A DNA stretch of 64,000 nucleotides from Scedosporium boydii (taxonomy: Eukaryota > Ascomycota > Sordariomycetes > Microascales > Microascaceae). The notes below the pieces were generated by a model that was not told where the DNA came from, searched no databases, and saw only the letters and a program-made list of their open reading frames with translations. This document shows positions 11,035 through 21,971 of this stretch, piece by piece; position 1 is the stretch's first letter, and each line of letters begins with the position of its first letter. Where the stretch lies: positions 1 through 64,000 of the forward strand of contig NJFT01000147.1 in assembly GCA_002221725.1 (NCBI GenBank). The letters run 5' to 3'. The position numbers and the translations under genes are program-made.

Positions 11035-12576
11035 ACGCACTAGCCAACAGTAAAACTTTGCTTTGAGCTTCCTGAGCTTAGCCAGTGCGAAAATGGTAAC
11101 CAACAACACGACAAATGGCAGAATCTACTGTGGATCTTGCCTTTTTCGAGCCCACAAGGGCAACCAAGTCCCACTCGATACAGAAGACAGAGTGATTCTC
11201 GTAGGTAGTTATCGAGCCGGGGCGGACTGAGGACTGCCAACATGTCAGATAGAAATTCAAACAATGGAACAAATAAAGTCCCCCCCCCCAACGGGGAGAA
11301 AAAACAAAGAAATGTAAGATCGATGGGCAGGCGAACAGAGTGAACAGTAGATATACCAGAGGGGGTGGAGGGGGGGTTGGGAATGGGCTGGCAAGAGATT
11401 GACGCAAACGCTAAACATTTAACACGGTCGCGCACTCTGGTTGTGGATACTTGAGTGTTACAGGCCTGTTTGGCCTCGCCTTCAAATCCATCCTTGCTGG
11501 GTGGGTCTGCCGACACTGCATTGTGCAAACAATCGAACAAAAGTGACAATCCCCACCTTCCCCAGTAAACATCAAGTTCCTGGGCGCAGGGCAGTTTCCC
11601 TGCAGGCATCTGATCGCTCGTAGGATGTCGTCAGTCATGGGTAAAACGGGGGGGGAGGGAATACAATGTTGGACCTCCCCGGTCAGTAGTGGATCCGCCG
11701 AGGGACAATTGTTCGAACAACTGCAGCATGACCAACAACGATTCAGTTGCAATTGCGACAAGGTCCAGACCTCGAAGGAGTCCTCCTCGGAATGGCCATG
11801 AGTCACTTAACTTGAGGGCAAGTTCTCTCGATACTTCGTAAATAGTTGCCCGCGCTGTTGCAGCGCCGTCGCAAGGACATGGATCAATATCACCGCATGG
11901 ACCAATAAGGGATGCCCGACATACTGAATATGGCAGGCGCCGCCCAGGACATGAGCTTAGAGTCCGTAGTGAGTGCGGCCCAGATAAAACAACAAGACCT
12001 TCCAGCTCAAAGGGCATCTCCTGATGCTGTACATAAGTTTACCTCCTGTCGAACCCATCAGGCAATCACGCAGGTCGAGATGCCCTTTTCGATCAAATGA
12101 CTAATAAAAGCTAGCCCACATGACATCACACTGGCAACCAAAGGTTTGCGAGGCGGATCAAATACGCCCGTGATACTCAAATGTCCGCGCCCTTAACCCC
12201 ATTCCACAATTCCGTCCGGGAGAACACGTCGAGAACTGTCGGGAGGATACATATGCATGCTCGGAAGCTTCTATTGAACCTACCACGGTCGGGCCTCTCT
12301 ACATAGACAAGACCCATTTCCCCCAATTCTACCCCATCTCCGCCGCCAGGCCATCCTTCATGGTTGCTCTTGTGGGCATTGGGGTCCTGTGACTCCTCTT
12401 CATTCATACTCTAGTTGGTAAACATATTGATTTTAGTCTTATCTTCCTCTAGTACCAATAGTACCGTATGCGACAACCATCACAACCGACCGCGACAGAC
12501 AACCCCGACGACGAACCACGACGACCAAACCGACGGCCAACCACGATCGCCATACAAATAAGCTGACAACCACTAA
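11035..12576. other. Intergenic region, no supported gene
   Basis: Several 60-190-codon frames overlap on the minus strand at 11040-12017, one of them Cys-rich (11411-11806), but none has a domain and I could not join them with sound splice sites. The stretch 12460-12560 is a low-complexity tract of CGAC/CCACGAC-like units just downstream of the ORF at 12577. Confidence 0.45.
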
Positions 12577-13940
12577 TCAAGAACATTCAGCATCCTCCAC
12601 TCCCTCTTCCCCCCCTTGCTGCTCATCATCAGCACACTTGTCTTCCGCCAACGAAAACCAGGTCTCAGGGTCAATAGGTGGCTCAGTAGAGCCATACTCC
12701 AACTTATATTTCGTCAAGTTGTCGCAAGTACGTCGTTGGAGACTGACAAGAGCATTCCAAGCCTTCTTCTGGCGCTTGTATGTACGGACTCTTGCCTCCT
12801 TTTCAGTCGGGGAAAGCGGCCGTTTCAGGAGGCGGGGGGAGACATGACTAGTAGGCGGGGAGAGGCCCGTTATAGCTGATGTCAAGTGTATCATAGAGTA
12901 GTTAGTAATAATCTCTTCGGCCCTCTTCTCAGAAACCTTCTGGAGTTTCTCGTGTTCCCTTGTCATTACATCGTGCCTTGCCTGTGTGTCGTTCATATCT
13001 GTCGTTATCTCAATCGATAATTCCTTGACCAACCAACGATAAAAATTGTCGTAATCCCCGTGGGCATCGAAGTATTCGTCAACGATGGTTTGTATGATTT
13101 CTTGCATGAGTGGGATTGTATGGGCGATGTTCGACGGTGCGACGGAGGGTAATTCCCTTAGGTCCCTTGCAAGCGTCGAACTAGCAAGATGCCAATTACC
13201 TCGTTTGACATACCTCAAAATTGAAGCATGGACAAGGCTGTTTCGATCAGTGTACATCGCGATGACTTGAAGAATGTTGTCGAAGTCAATGGCCATATGT
13301 TCACATGCATTGTATATGGCCAGGGTTTTCTTGACATCATCATCCGTCACTGTCGGGTCCCGTAGGGTCCTCCTCGTCCAGCTGGTTTGCTCAATGTTGA
13401 TTGAATGGTTGATATCCGTCCAATATCGGTCCCAGCCATGTAAACTCTCGTAGTACTCTGTTTTGTACTCCTTGGCAGTAGTCTTGAGTTTTTGACAGAC
13501 GTGGCTCATATACTCACCGTATCTTGTGGCGAATTCGTATCGTCGAAGTTCTGCTAACCTCTCGATCAAGCTCGCCTGCTCTTCTCCGTCGGGGCCGCGA
13601 AGGAAGCTCTTCGTATAGATATCCCGTTCGCACATTAGGACAGTTGAGAGCAGCATATTCTTCTCATCGTCACCATCGAAATCTTCCTCGAGGACTGCCT
13701 TAATTGTAGCGGTGTACATTAACAGACAGTGTGCGGTTAGTGGGGACACTTTTCTTCGCTTATTTCGTAGTGTCGTATCGGCGAACACGAGACCCCGTCG
13801 CAAGCGCCCATCTGTGTAATCGTCGTGTCTCTCTGGGGTGTTGGTAGTGGCGGGTTATCAATCACCTCTTCGGGGTAGTCTTGCCCAAGAATGCTCTTCG
13901 TCGAGGACCTGGTTTTCTTGATAAACTTCGAAAGACTCAT
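12577..13940 (-). CDS. Hypothetical protein, start region unresolved
   Basis: A long uninterrupted frame runs from about 13857 down to a TGA at 12577. It encodes roughly 425 residues that are highly charged and mostly helical, with an acidic Glu/Gly-rich tail (EEGVEDAE). I recognise no domain. The open frame has no good ATG at its head. The nearest plausible start, ATG at 13940 (MSLSKFIKKTRSS), is in a different frame, and no canonical intron joins the two in phase. Either an intron was missed, translation starts at an internal ATG (MYTATIKAV, about 13717), or a one-base frameshift has broken the gene. The length without stops supports a real gene; the function is unknown. Confidence 0.45.
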
Positions 13941-15514
13941 TTTCGATGCTTGAACCTTGAATGGCAGAGTTCGACGGCGATGGGATCGACGAGGATAGTG
14001 ACTGTTCCGACAAAACACAGGCAGCGATCGTTACGACGAAAGTAATGTCAATATTCTAAAGTGGTGATGGTTTTGATGAAGATGGTATTCGTTTGGTTTG
14101 ATGTTGATGATTGATGGTAGGGAGTTTGGTGAAAATGGTAGTTATTTTAGGGAATAACGGTTGTTAATTAGGAACAGGAAATTTCTTGCTGGGGAAAGCA
14201 GTTTCCAAAACGAATCAGTTCTTCGGAAAAGATTCGGAAGAATCTGCCTGCTTACCAGCCAATGAGAGATGACCGCCTGTGCTTTGTCATCGCGGCTTCT
14301 CCATATTCGAGCATTTTCTGGGAATTTGTTTTTGTACCCCCCATATTTTGCCTCCTAATTTGCCTGTAAGGTGACTTCTAAGTACTTAACTTTTTTGTTG
14401 GCGGCCAGGCTGGCTGTGGCCAGCTGGCTTGAGCTGCCGAGCTTCAGACCAAGTAGGGCACCGTTTTTCCTAGTTCCACCAGGAAATTCCTTTCCTGGTC
14501 AACAACGTTTGTTCTTTGAGGTCAGAGATAGCCCACTTATGGCGGGACCAACCCACTAACAAAAGATGGCACAAGTGTTGCGAGCGCGCAACACCCGATG
14601 TAAGTCCTCTTATAGCCCTTACATAGTTTTCCATAGGGCTCGTCTGGTCTAGTCTAGTCTGGTATGGAACGGCCCCTTCTCAATTGGCTGCGCTCTAGCA
14701 ATTATTCTTCTCTTTACAATTGTCCTCTTATTACTACTTGATCGCGGAAACCCAATAAGGTGACACCCCCAAGGAACTATGTAGTGGCAAGTGTCTTTGA
14801 CCCGAGGTTCACCTTGTTACCTCGATACATCAATCTGTTAAACGTTCTAGTAGGAGCAGTAAACCCGCCGGGGAAAGACCTCGAAAGATTGGGCGTGAGA
14901 ACGTAGAACGATTAGCCACAGAGTGATGCTGGCGAAGCATCGGACATTACCCCGGGTTATCACCCTCGAAAGGAACTTTCTTGAGCGGCGAAACAATCGG
15001 AGACCAAATAGTCCGACGAATTTAAGACGTCGAGGGCTGAGAGAGCACTGGGGCCTCAAAGTATGACACAAACACATAACCTGCCCGATCACGGAAAAAG
15101 AATTCCACAAAATTTAAAAGAAAAGAAAAATGGAAAAAGGAAAACGAAAAGATCAAGTTACACTCATGTCTTTGATGAGGACGATAAGCCCAGGTCTGTT
15201 CCATTCTATGCTAATAAAAATAAGAGCCCGACCTTGAGCTTCCCGTGGCTCTCTTGTTTCATTTGCTGCCTTTGCTTTACCCGCAAGCTGAAATGCCTCA
15301 CCGAAGCTTTTGGATCTCGTGCAGTAGTGAGTTTCCGAACTTTTCCCAGTTTCCAGCAATATGCGCCGACACGTATGCTTTTCAGAATTGGTATGGATTC
15401 GCGGTCGAACGTTTTCTCTGTGGAGAGGAATACTTTCCGGCAAGAGAGGTATTTCGGACTGCCACGGCGTCATCTACTTGGAGCTCTTTGAAAGGTGGAC
15501 CGTCACCGAGAAAT
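13941..15514. other. Gene-poor region upstream of tRNA-Ala
   Basis: The left end (13990-14140) is a degenerate GAT/GTT-rich tract. No coding frame stands out. The part 14700-15060 is rich in short self-complementary segments, for example CGAGGT/ACCTCG near 14801-14823 and GATGCT/AGCATC near 14925-14941, and might hold a structured transcript. I could not match it to any known RNA family. Confidence 0.35.
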
Positions 15515-15586
15515 GGGCGCATGGTTTAGTGGTATAATTCCTCTTTAGCATAGAGGCGGTCCCCGGTTCGATTCCGGGTGCGTCCA
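15515..15586 (+). tRNA. tRNA-Ala (anticodon AGC)
   Basis: A 72-nt intronless cloverleaf. The acceptor stem GGGCGCA pairs with TGCGTCC (one G-T pair), followed by discriminator A. The anticodon stem CCTCT/AGAGG closes the loop TTAGCAT with anticodon AGC (read as IGC for GCU/GCC/GCA). The T arm carries the B-box-type sequence GGTTCGATTCC. A T10 run starting 22 nt downstream fits an RNA polymerase III terminator. Confidence 0.95.
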
Positions 15587-15607
15587 AGAATCCTTTCCAT
15601 TTGATCG

Positions 15608-15617
15608 TTTTTTTTTT
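15608..15617 (+). terminator. Pol III T-run terminator of tRNA-Ala
   Basis: Ten consecutive T residues downstream of the tRNA, continuing as a T/C-only tract to about 15654. Confidence 0.7.
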
Positions 15618-16475
15618 CTTTCTTTTTCTTTTCTTTCTTTTTCTTTTCTTTTCTTGGCCTTTTTTTTGCAATTTAACTTTCCATCTGGCTTGAAAGTCGC
15701 ATTTCGTTAATTTGTTTAATTCCCTACACATTTTCCACCATCTCGATAGCTTCGGCGCCGTCCTCTAAAGCCTGGGTGGTGACCCGCGACAAGCTCGGGG
15801 AAACCAAGGCATCGATCTCATCCCTCGACCTCGACCTTGGCAGATGAGGCCGGTGATGCGCGGGCCTCAACTCGACGCACTCTCAACAGCGACGGCGCGC
15901 TTCTTAATCCCTACCATCACGTTCATACCAAGCAGCGGTCACTCGGCGAGAATAATAGTAGGCCGGGCGCGATGTCTGTCTTTATTCAATCCCCGCTCCC
16001 AGCGGGTGTTTTCTCTACACTTGCCCGGCGCTTCCTATGAGCTGGGTTGGCGTAGTTCGTTTTCGTTGGCCTGCCTGTTTCTTGATACACCATTTACTCA
16101 AGCTGCTACTGGATCAGAAAGGCGCCGTCGTAGTAACAATTGTCCATTTCCCAATACTTAACAAACTATACACATGGACACTTGCAACGGCGATGTTCGA
16201 TCGACGGCATCAAGCTGCAACGTTGAGTCCTCAAAACTGTTGAGGCATGTGGCCATTCAACTACACTATTAGTTAATATCCTCAGTCAGTATTCACCCAA
16301 TTTTCATCTCATAGTTTGAACTGGTACGTATGAACCATCTCTTCTCGGCGGTGTCGATTCTCGGAAGACCACCTATCAAAACCTGATATAAGACATCGGT
16401 CGATCTATATTCTGAAAATCCTTCCCTAAGCTACTCATAAAAGCCCCACATCCGGAAGGAAGACTGGAAGTCGAG

Positions 16476-16961
16476 ATGGAACCCTGTCAGAGGCAACATC
16501 ACCACCACTGCCACTCCCACCAGTGTCACTACCATTATCACCACTACCACTGTCCGGGTGACGATGGCCGAGGTCATCACCCGCGCGCGCCTGTTGGCAC
16601 GAATACTAAAGATGGGGTTCTTGCAGAAACTGAGACTATCCCCAGTAACTCTCCACCAGATGCATGGTCTCGCAAGGGCTTAATCCGGACGGTCCTGATC
16701 ATCGCAGTCGCTTACTCTGTGGCAATCTTCTTGGATTTTTGCCGATCGCTACACCCCGATCGACGTCTGACCAAAAGTAAGGGGAGCGGAGAGCGAGATC
16801 AATACACCACGCAAAGAAAGGCTCTGGTAACTGCTACGCAAGCAGAAAAAGATGCCGAGAAAAGTCACCGAGAGTTGCACCTACTCGAAACAACCGAGGC
16901 AAAGACTATCAGACTACGAAGAGCTATAGCGGATTCTGAAGGCGATAACCGACGGATATAG
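16476..16961 (+). CDS. Possible small His-rich membrane protein
   Basis: A 161-codon ORF with ATG. Residues 8-25 are almost entirely His, Cys and Tyr, encoded by a CAY trinucleotide tract. One hydrophobic segment lies at about 69-87 (LIRTVLIIAVAYSVAIFL), and a Lys/Glu/Arg-rich, coiled-coil-like tail ends in a stop. If expressed it could be a single-pass membrane protein with a metal-binding N-terminus. No homologous family is known to me, and a repeat tract can make an ORF by chance, so the call is weak. Confidence 0.3.
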   Translation: MEPCQRQHHHHCHSHQCHYHYHHYHCPGDDGRGHHPRAPVGTNTKDGVLAETETIPSNSPPDAWSRKGLIRTVLIIAVAYSVAIFLDFCRSLHPDRRLTKSKGSGERDQYTTQRKALVTATQAEKDAEKSHRELHLLETTEAKTIRLRRAIADSEGDNRRI

Positions 16962-17164
16962 GGAGTATCGGCTGAGTCCACCAGAGCAACGAATGCTGCC
17001 CGAGAGTAATAGGTAGAGAAGGGGAGGGGGGAGACTTCCAAAAGTTGTATCAGTAGCTGATCTTCTAGTTCCCATCGGCTGGGTGGGAAAGGAAAAGGGA
17101 TGAGGGCTCTCGCGATCATTATCTCGATCTCAGCCATCAACAATTGCTTCCAATCAATAAGATC

Positions 17165-17557
17165 TTACTTAGAAGAGGCTCTTAGGAGTGACTGTATCAT
17201 GTGGTCTGGGTCGGTTCCCGTTGCTTTCACTACTTCCCTCCTTCCTCCTCTGATTCTAGCGCTTTCCTTTCCCGTCGCCACGTTTCTTTCCGTCTTTGCC
17301 GGTCCTTCCTTCTTCACTGCGACGGCAGGAACCTCCTTTCCGTGTTTGGGATGTACGAGGACTGTTCTCGTTGGGTATTCTCCGCGGAACATTTTATTGT
17401 GTCCCGATTTCTTGACCAATCCATCATCACCATCTTCATCGTCATCGCCGCCGCATCGATACTCGGCAGCAACCAGTTTTCTTCTTTCATAATCGTAGCC
17501 CCCATTACTCTTTTTGAGACTTCGTCTTTGATTCTTGCTCCTTGCCCCAACTGACAA
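17165..17557 (-). CDS. Possible hypothetical protein, partial
   Basis: An open frame of about 130 codons that is Lys/Arg/Asp-rich, with protein-like segments (YDYERRKLVAAEY, MFRGEYPTRTVLVHP, DPDHMIQSLLRASSK) and a natural-looking terminus. There is no ATG at its head and the frame is open back to about 17625, so it would be the last exon of a longer gene whose other exons I cannot find. The function is unknown and it may be spurious. Confidence 0.28.
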   Translation of the reverse strand: MSVGARSKNQRRSLKKSNGGYDYERRKLVAAEYRCGGDDDEDGDDGLVKKSGHNKMFRGEYPTRTVLVHPKHGKEVPAVAVKKEGPAKTERNVATGKESARIRGGRREVVKATGTDPDHMIQSLLRASSK

Positions 17558-17725
17558 GATAACTCGCCGAATACACCGGAATCTAGCAATGGGGCTCTTG
17601 TCAGAGCCATGGCCGGTGACGATTTACCAATCTCCCAGCGTTATGTGAACCCCAGCTCTGTTTGCAAATCCTGCTGCAAGAACTGTCGAACGTAGCCACC
17701 AGCAGAAAGCCGAGCAACAACACCA

Positions 17726-17750
17726 ACACCACCACCACCACCACCACCAC
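17726..17750. repeat. (ACC)n microsatellite
   Basis: Eight to nine consecutive ACC units, with imperfect CAACACC units just before. Confidence 0.85.
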
Positions 17751-19313
17751 AGGCGTCACCCGCCAGTACACCAAGAGCACGTGCACAGGAACAACCGAGC
17801 AGGCAGCATGAGCATGAGAAGGAGATGTAGATGCCGACGGTACGAGCACGAGCAGCGCCCGTGAGACGACCGATAAGAGCACGAGATGCAGAAGCAACAC
17901 GGGTAGCGAATGCATGTGGAACAACTCCAGCCGGGACAGCATGACGTCGAGGCCCAACAACGACCGACACCAGCACTGGCATGAACGGCCGTCGAAGAGA
18001 AGGAACGACAGAAGACGGAGACCAGGAGACGATTGAAGAGTGGGCGAGATATATCCGAGAACCAACCAGCGTCCAGACCACCCGAGCAACCGCCACGACT
18101 TCGACTACTCGACTTACACAGGTAGCTCTTCAGGTCTAGTATTAAGGGCACATAGGCCCGTGCTATCCAGCTCTTCCGCTTTTCGCCGCCGTCATCTGTG
18201 CGATCGGCTTCACGACATAAAAGCCGATATTGAGCAATAGTTCGGCAGTGAAGTCGTGAATGTGGTCCTCGCCGCATTCTCCCGATACACTAGGTTATCC
18301 GTGTCTTTCCACGTCAGACCTCTCGGGAATCAGCAGTGCTGATGGATTGGGTCTATGCTGTCCCAGATGACGCCGCGGGGGCAGTTCTTGCATCTCGTGG
18401 CCGCACGGCTGATGATGGCCAGCGCGCTGGTCGCTGCGGGTATCAGCCCCTACGTCCTCGTACGCCCCGCTGTCACGACGCTTGGCAGTCCTGACTCCAG
18501 GCCGAGCAAGTCTGGATGGACTTGGGGGCTAGGCCGTGCTAGAGTGTATGCGGAGGGGACGTCTGGGGCTTTTGGGGATGGTGAGGGTGTTGTATCGGAT
18601 TCAGTCGACGCAGTGGTAGAAAGGGCGGTATTTGAATTCGGTGCATATTTAGGATCGGTCACTGGGGGAGGGCCTGGTGAGGTGGGGTGGACTGGGTCAT
18701 GATCTGCTCTTTTCATTTTGTGTATTATTATTTTTCAGCCTCGAAGCCTGAACGCCATTCTTGCCTGAGATCATCCAGAGGCATCTCGATAACTTTAGCT
18801 AGCGGCCAATCAATGTCATTCACCATCACGATTACAATGGATTAATGTCCCCAAGCCCAAAAAAGACTGTGTCTGCCTTTTGTGATTATGATCACTAACT
18901 AATAAGCCAAAAGTCATTTAACTAGGCTTCCCTGGCCATCTTCAGAACGAAATGCGCAACCTTCCACGATCGCCCACAGGAGTGTCTCAGTTCCGGCATG
19001 CCTCATAGATGATGATCTTGTGTTAAAGCTACCATCCGATACCCCGTCCTCCCCGATGCGGAGGTACGCCACTACATAGGTCTCGCACCTAGAAGCGAGG
19101 TGTACATGGATATCTGGCGGTGATCGGTTTCGAGCTACCTTGAAGGTATTGAGCCCCGAAGTGAACTGCGCAAGCAAAATGCTGCAAACATAGCCGATAT
19201 GATTTCTCTACTTCAAAACCAAGGATGGCGCGCATCGGCGAATTCGGACATTATTCCTACCAATCTAACCATCAAGGCACCAAGAAACAAAGTACTTGAG
19301 TTGGATAATATGC

Positions 19314-20093
19314 CTAAGAGGTTGCAGGCATCTCAGGCCAGAAAGCCTCCTCGGCCGACAATACCGCAGACCAAACCTTGACCGCCCTCTCGTACAGATC
19401 CTTCTTGATCGCCTGTCCATGAATGGCAACCTGCTCTTCCACCCCCTGGTCGATAATATCCCCCAAATCCTTCACAAACTGGACAAACTCGTCACAGGTC
19501 CAATTATTGATAAACTCCGTCCTCAACGCGCCACCGTCAGCATCTAGACTCGGGTCCTGTTCAACAAGCTGGGCCTTGGACCAAGTCCACGCATCCAAAT
19601 AGCACTTTTCCGTAGCGTAGAACAAAACCGCGCCCTCTAGCCAAGGAAGAATCTCGGGCCCAGCCTCAAGAGACCCAAACAAGCCCTCATACCGACGTAG
19701 ACCCTCGAGCTTATCGGCATCTTCGACTTTACCGCCACCCCGCGCTTTCAGACTAACCTCAATCCCGAACTTCCTAGCCACGTCAATGAAGAACTTTTCT
19801 TCCCGGCGGATGTTGACCATCGACGCGACGATCCAATCCAGCAGCTTAATAGAAGCGGGGTCGCGATCGGCGGGATTGGGAACTTGTTGGGGCAGATCGA
19901 GGATGGTGAGGAGGCGGCCGATGGCCTTGATGTAGCTGTGGATGTAAAGGCGATCATTGGCGAGCCATGTTCCTAGGACGTCCTTGGGGGTCTTCCCGAA
20001 GGCGGCGGATTTGAGAAAGTTGGATTGGGTGGCTTTTCGGAAGGCGGAGGGGTTTGAGGAGAGGAGATCGGCTGTGATGGCGTATTTGGACAT
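19314..20093 (-). CDS. TenA/THI-4/PqqC-type heme-oxygenase-fold protein
   Basis: An intronless 259-residue ORF. It begins MSKYAITADLL and keeps the all-helical pattern of TenA-like proteins: FGKTPKDVLGTWLANDRLYIHSY near residues 32-55, then FFIDVARKFGI (about 102) and YLDAWTWSKAQL (about 166). WTCDEFVQFVKDL lies near 199. TenA proteins hydrolyse aminopyrimidines in thiamin salvage. This fungal branch is often annotated only as heme-oxygenase-like, and the catalytic Cys of bacterial TenA cannot be confirmed here, so thiamin salvage is only one possibility. It is a monocistronic unit; neighbours give no pathway clue. Confidence 0.75.
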   Translation of the reverse strand: MSKYAITADLLSSNPSAFRKATQSNFLKSAAFGKTPKDVLGTWLANDRLYIHSYIKAIGRLLTILDLPQQVPNPADRDPASIKLLDWIVASMVNIRREEKFFIDVARKFGIEVSLKARGGGKVEDADKLEGLRRYEGLFGSLEAGPEILPWLEGAVLFYATEKCYLDAWTWSKAQLVEQDPSLDADGGALRTEFINNWTCDEFVQFVKDLGDIIDQGVEEQVAIHGQAIKKDLYERAVKVWSAVLSAEEAFWPEMPATS

Positions 20094-20742
20094 TGTGATG
20101 GGGATGGGGATGTGGATGGGATTGGAAAAACGGACTTGATTTAATTGGGGGGAGGGGGGGCGGTAGATGTGAAGCTTTATAGGCTAACAATATGAGAAGA
20201 GGTTGAGCTGGCGAGAGTGCGTGATAAAATTGATCGAGTGTGGTGTGCAGCGTGTCGTGCCTAGTGACGACATAATTTGATGGCAGGAGCGGGGCACAAT
20301 CGAAATGGCCTCAGTTCTCTGGGCACGAAGGAAGGTCGAGTGGGGGTTCCATGTGGGCTTGACAACTTTTTTGAGTTCCACTTCGTCTTGGGGGATTCGT
20401 CGAACCCAGCATCAAGGTTAAGCTTCATTTCGTCTTCGTCAGCTAGAACGCGCGTAAACCCGAAAAGTGTGGCATACCAACGCGGAGAAAGCAAGAAAAG
20501 TATTGTTATTATATGTGGCTGGGTACAGAATGCTCGAAGGCATGATATGAGCCATGAATTGCTTCTGTTTGTAGGAACACGATGCGCTGAATCGGGGAAA
20601 CAAGTCTTGAGTAGGAGAACCTGCTCTCCATCTGCCTTGACTATTATGGGACGGATAGGCATCAGCCCAGTCTAAACCACAAGGAAAAAGACGAACATCC
20701 CCGAGAAGACTCCCATCGAGAAGAGGAAGAAAATCCAAATAG

Positions 20743-20770
20743 GATTGAACCACAAATTGGTGGTTCAATC
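20743..20770. repeat. 11-bp perfect inverted repeat (hairpin)
   Basis: GATTGAACCAC (20743-20753) and GTGGTTCAATC (20760-20770) are perfect complements around a 6-nt loop. It lies about 110 bp past the stop of the minus-strand ORF ending at 20884, so it could sit in that gene's 3' untranslated region or termination zone. Confidence 0.8.
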
Positions 20771-20883
20771 TGGTCCATTCGTCTCTCCGCTTGCCATTCA
20801 AGCACTCCTAATTACCCCAATAGAAAAATTCAAGCCAGAACGCCCTTAGTGCAGAGGCCAAGCCTCAGGGCGCCTCCAAGCTC

Positions 20884-21653
20884 CTAGCGTGAGTCTTGGA
20901 CATTGTTTTCAGGCTCGTCTCGTTCTTCTGCTGTGGTTTCCACGGCCTCCACCGCCCAGCGCCGCAGCTGGTCGCGTTCATTCTCCTCCCACGTTTCGGA
21001 GCCGGCGTCAACACTTCTACCCTCAGTCTCATCATCCTCTCCATTCGGTGTGTCGTCGGTAGCAGCGCCGCAGATGGCAGCAACGCAAAGGAGATCCCAT
21101 GAGAGTGGAAGCAGGCCGATGCTCGGGGTGTTCTTCTGGCCGTCGGCCCTGAGGATGAAAGTCTGACCAGTCTCGAGTCTCAACCCACTCGAGCGGTAGG
21201 CGAGTCTTCGTCCCCAGGCGTGGTTGTCCACGAGGCCCGCGTCGGACATAATGTCGTCGAAGGAGGGCGTTTGGCGATATTTGCGCAAAGTCCTGCGTGG
21301 CTTGAGATTGTTGCTCTTTAGCCAACTTGGTGCCCACACCGAGGATCGTGATTTGGGAGTCTCGGAAGTCACAGAAGTCTGCGGCGATCGAGTGCCATCG
21401 ACGGTGATGGGGGGTTTGTATCTCGGAGGAGGGATGTCTGATTCGTTAGGGAGTGCCTCTCTCGGGAGAAACCTGCGCTTTCTTCGTCGGTTTATCACTG
21501 AGCGAGGAGAGATTAAGGGGGATGCCGCTTCTGACACACCGACGCGAGCCTCATCTAAGGTCCAGGCTCGGTGAGGACTAAAGGCGAAGAAGAACGTTTA
21601 GCGGAGAGCTTCTTACGTAGGATAGAGAGTGCTCCTCTGTTACCAAAAGACAT
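20884..21653 (-). CDS. Hypothetical basic/acidic protein
   Basis: A two-exon model of 235 residues: 21653-21617 and 21554-20884. The intron has a GTAAGA donor and a CTTAG acceptor, and the phases agree. The N-terminus (MSFGNRGALSIL) leads to a basic region with VINRRRKRRFLPRE. A central block (about 85-160) contains a hydrophobic stretch around GLLPLSWDLLCVAAICGAA. The C-terminal 60 residues are strongly acidic. The basic cluster could act as a nuclear localisation signal. No known domain is visible. Its ATG is only 8 nt after the stop of the upstream minus-strand frame (21662), which is unusually close for two independent fungal genes. Confidence 0.5.
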
Positions 21654-21661
21654 ACACGCCT

Positions 21662-21971
21662 TTATTCCTCGGACGGCTTTTTGCGCATAAAGTTGGCGAA
21701 TCCCTGGACCCACAACATCTGGTTCAAGTTAGAAGATTTGTCGAGGCTGCTCTTTATTTCTCTGACGGGTACCTGTGACCTCGCGATCGGGGCGGCCATG
21801 ACGATACCGAGTGTAATGGCGTTCAGCCCTGGTTCGTCGTAGGTCTTCGATAGCTTTTGAAGTTCTTGGAAATTTTCGCGTCTGGTTTCCAGGTCGGTGA
21901 TGTAGTCCAGCTTGTCGGAGAGCATATGTGACAAAGCATCCGGATTCTTGTTTACCAGTGCCTTGGGTCGC
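21662..21971 (-). CDS. Hypothetical small protein, 3' exon
   Basis: A coding-like frame of about 100 residues ends at a TAA (21664-21662). It contains helical, charged sequence such as LETRRENFQELQKLSKTYDEPG and a C-terminus FANFMRKKPSEE. The exon probably begins after the acceptor AAGCCAG at 21972; a GTACCAG donor at about 22019 and a GGACTAAG branch site would link it in phase to a short upstream exon reading HFVKKL. I could not find a firm start codon upstream, where a T-rich run intervenes. No family is recognised. Confidence 0.38.

Larger units (their letters stand above)
15655..19313. other. Gene-poor block with only weak ORFs
   Basis: Over 3.6 kb with no recognisable gene. Two weak candidates inside are listed separately (16476-16961 plus, 17165-17557 minus). 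A frame at 18355-18702 (plus) and one at 18914-19177 (minus) have no domain and no splice support. Base composition is uneven, with trinucleotide-rich tracts at 16490-16555 and 17700-17760. This could be a decayed region. Confidence 0.4.

Noticed and set aside
11040..12017. Cys-rich minus-strand frames that might be a secreted protein
   Set aside because: No signal peptide, no coherent splice model, and frames overlap.
17601..18277. Three minus-strand ORFs of 150-173 codons
   Set aside because: All three frames are open over the same low-complexity stretch (poly-Val or poly-Gly from the ACC repeat).
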